DNA from: Chlorobiota bacterium
GTDB lineage: Bacteria; Bacteroidota; Ignavibacteria; OLB7
DNA length: 64,000 bases
Direction: 5' to 3'
Assembly (NCBI GenBank): GCA_016700335.1
Contig: CP065014.1
Span: 186,001 to 250,000, forward strand
Shown: positions 62,537 to 64,000 of the stretch, in pieces
Layout: every line of letters begins with the position of its first letter
Position numbering within the stretch: the stretch's first letter is position 1
Made by a program: the position numbers and the translations under genes
Notes under the pieces: generated by a model
What the model saw: only the letters and a program-made list of their open reading frames with translations
The model's database searches: none
Told to the model about the DNA's origin: nothing

Positions 62537-62556
62537 AGCTTTATGATTATGTTATA

Positions 62557-62859
62557 TTATTTATTCCAAAAATTTGTGAGTAGAATTATAACAATTCCAA
62601 AAATTCCTAGTAAGGAAACAAAAAACAAAAAATCAGCCATTTGTTCTAATTTAAATTCCCATTTTATATTTTCAGATTTAACAGATAAAAAAGATAACCC
62701 AGAAGAGATTGTTAGTAGTAATGCAATAATGGAAGCAAATTCGTCTAAGTAATTACTTTCAGTTTGATTGGTTAAGTGTAATGATGTTATTATAATCAAA
62801 CAGAAACCAAGTAAGTTTGTTGAGGTTCCTAAAATATGTTGTGAAGTTTTGTTTGCCAA
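62557..62859 (-). CDS. Small membrane protein of unknown function
   Basis: 100 aa with three hydrophobic segments (about 10-28, 40-60, 75-96). A short charged loop (VKSENIKWEFKLEQM) lies between the second and third. The plus-strand frame over the same bases is shorter and not protein-like. Size and layout suggest a conserved inner-membrane protein. No family recognised. It lies between umuD (convergent) and the moaCB gene (same strand, 48 bp). Confidence 0.55.
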   Translation of the reverse strand: MANKTSQHILGTSTNLLGFCLIIITSLHLTNQTESNYLDEFASIIALLLTISSGLSFLSVKSENIKWEFKLEQMADFLFFVSLLGIFGIVIILLTNFWNK

Positions 62860-62907
62860 TTTTTATTATCAAATTAATTTAATCAAATATTTTTTAAAAA
62901 TATAAAA

Positions 62908-63819
62908 TCAATAATGATTTTCCATATTCATTACATTGAACACATGAAGTATATATGGAAAAAGAGCATTCATGCTTTCTTGTGCACCTTTTGTTGAGCC
63001 AGGAAGTGTTAGTATTAATGAGCCCTTAATCATTCCTGCAACACCTCTAGATAACATACTGTATGGTGTTCTCTCTTGACCATAACTCCTCATAGTTTCC
63101 TCAATTCCAGGAATTTTTCTATCAATTAAAGGTAAGATAGTTTCAGGTGTAAGGTCTCGTGGGGATAGGCCAGTACCACCGGAAAAAATTATCAAATTTA
63201 TTTTATCATCAACAAGACTTAGAGTTTTATTTTTAATAAGCTTAGGTTCATCTGGTATAATTGAATAATCTTTAATATTAATTTTTAATGATTCCAACAT
63301 GCTTATAATTGCTTTGCCAGCAAAGTCAACTTTTTTACCAGTTGATATTGAATCTGAACATACAACCACTGCAGCATTTAAACCCATCATAAACTTTCCA
63401 TTAAAATCAGTTTTACCACCTTTTTTCTCTAACAATTTAATTGAATTTATTTCAATACCTTTATCAATTGGTTTGAGCATATCATAAGCTGTTAAAGCAG
63501 CAATTGATGCTCCATGCATTGCTTCAACTTCAACACCAGTTTTATAAATAGTTTTAACCTCAACTTCAATAATTATCTCTAATAACTCAATCCAAAAATT
63601 AACAGAAGCAAATTCTATTGGTATTGGATGACAATCTGGGATTACATTGCTTGTATTTTTTATTGCAAGCAATGCTGCGGCTTTTCCTATTTCAAATACA
63701 TCACCTTTAGGTACTAACTTATTTAATATAGTTTCTACAGTTGATTGACTACTTAGCCTTACAATTGCTTGAGCTTTAGCATAACGAAGTGTTTTAATTT
63801 TATTTATAATATCAACCAT
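62908..63819 (-). CDS. Bifunctional MoaC-MogA/MoaB molybdenum cofactor biosynthesis protein
   Basis: 303-aa fusion. Residues 1-~145 are MoaC (cyclic pyranopterin monophosphate synthase): IGKAAALLAIKNTSNVIPDCHPIPI, VEVEAMHGASIAALTAYDMLK and the active-site lysine region IKLLEKKGGKTDF. Residues ~150-303 are MogA/MoaB (molybdopterin adenylyltransferase): LNAAVVVCSDSISTGKKVD, IIFSGGTGLSPRDLTPE and LPGSTKGAQESMNALFP. The fusion covers the first condensation step and adenylylation of the same pathway. It lies directly downstream of the moaE 3' end on the same strand. Confidence 0.9.
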   Translation of the reverse strand: MVDIINKIKTLRYAKAQAIVRLSSQSTVETILNKLVPKGDVFEIGKAAALLAIKNTSNVIPDCHPIPIEFASVNFWIELLEIIIEVEVKTIYKTGVEVEAMHGASIAALTAYDMLKPIDKGIEINSIKLLEKKGGKTDFNGKFMMGLNAAVVVCSDSISTGKKVDFAGKAIISMLESLKINIKDYSIIPDEPKLIKNKTLSLVDDKINLIIFSGGTGLSPRDLTPETILPLIDRKIPGIEETMRSYGQERTPYSMLSRGVAGMIKGSLILTLPGSTKGAQESMNALFPYILHVFNVMNMENHY

Positions 63820-63868
63820 AAATCATTTCATTACTAGATTATTTTATTGTTTTCTACTTTAAATTTCT

Positions 63869-64000
63869 TTACTTATTTACTTTCCAAGAATGATTTTCAT
63901 CATCAAATATTTCCTTACCCCAAACTTGCAAATTAGTTTTTATAAGCTCAACCATTTCAGCACAAGCTTCAGTAGCATGCTTCCTATGAGCTGATGAAGT
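63869..64000 (-). CDS. moaE: Molybdopterin synthase catalytic subunit MoaE (partial, 3' end)
   Basis: The last 44 codons read TSSAHRKHATEACAEMVELI ... VWGKEIFDDENHSWKVNK. SSxHRKxAxEAC is the conserved MoaE C-terminal block containing the active-site region, followed by the usual VWxKE segment. The 5' part is outside the window. It precedes the MoaC-MogA fusion on the same strand (49 bp), indicating a molybdenum cofactor operon. Confidence 0.85.
   Translation of the reverse strand, partial: TSSAHRKHATEACAEMVELIKTNLQVWGKEIFDDENHSWKVNK

Noticed and set aside
62543..62752. 69-codon plus-strand ORF after umuD
   Set aside because: Lies antisense to a 100-aa protein with a credible three-helix membrane pattern; the minus-strand frame is preferred.

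Overview
The window is AT-rich and reads as a chromosomal segment from the Bacteroidetes/Chlorobi/Ignavibacteria side of the FCB group. Evidence: eight or more secreted proteins end in type IX secretion system (T9SS) type A sorting domains. Promoters fit the TTG-N19-TAnnTTTG pattern. Shine-Dalgarno sequences are mostly absent and TTG starts are common. Omp85 and TonB-dependent outer-membrane receptors are present. One C-terminal domain has the NPFNPST motif familiar from Ignavibacteria/Kapabacteria-like genomes. I cannot place the genus from sequence alone.

Left end (1-9.5 kb): an array of secreted-protein gene pairs. Each pair is a cysteine-rich protein followed by a T9SS beta-propeller-type protein. 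The pairs are joined by a nearly identical constant segment: sorting-domain codons, rho-independent terminator, promoter, about 100 nt of leader, an ATG, and a tract of tandem 7-bp CCTCAGA units (7, 11 and 8 copies). The ATG is separated from the signal peptide by this tract. In all three loci the tract is one unit too long for the ATG to read into the secreted protein. This looks like a phase-variable (slipped-strand) switch captured OFF at three loci. Two of the pairs are a 2.8-kb tandem duplication, and the second copy has an extra frameshift in its cysteine-rich gene.

9.6-25.7 kb: mostly single genes: a YfhO-type membrane protein, proline dehydrogenase, several secreted proteins, a SixA-like phosphatase, an RsmB-like rRNA methyltransferase, an ArsS-like radical SAM enzyme, an Omp85/TamA-like outer-membrane protein, tRNA-Asn with a good promoter, UmuC and a CDP-alcohol phosphatidyltransferase.

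25.7-50.7 kb: an ABC exporter, two very large paralogous T9SS proteins with IgGFc-binding-like heads, a GxxExxY (PD-(D/E)XK) nuclease gene bracketed by 17-bp inverted repeats with related hairpins 2.5-3 kb away, a TonB-dependent receptor, an MltD-like LysM lytic transglycosylase, DedA, an M28 peptidase, a FAD oxidoreductase and a class II glutamine amidotransferase.

50.8-64 kb: housekeeping genes. Complex I appears in two separated pieces, nuoL-nuoM and nuoC-nuoD. Between them lie a YfcE-like phosphodiesterase, groES-groEL under a CIRCE operator, and a rhomboid-like protein lacking its catalytic serine. The segment ends with an M16 peptidase, UmuD (38 kb from umuC), a small membrane protein, a MoaC-MogA fusion and the 3' end of moaE.
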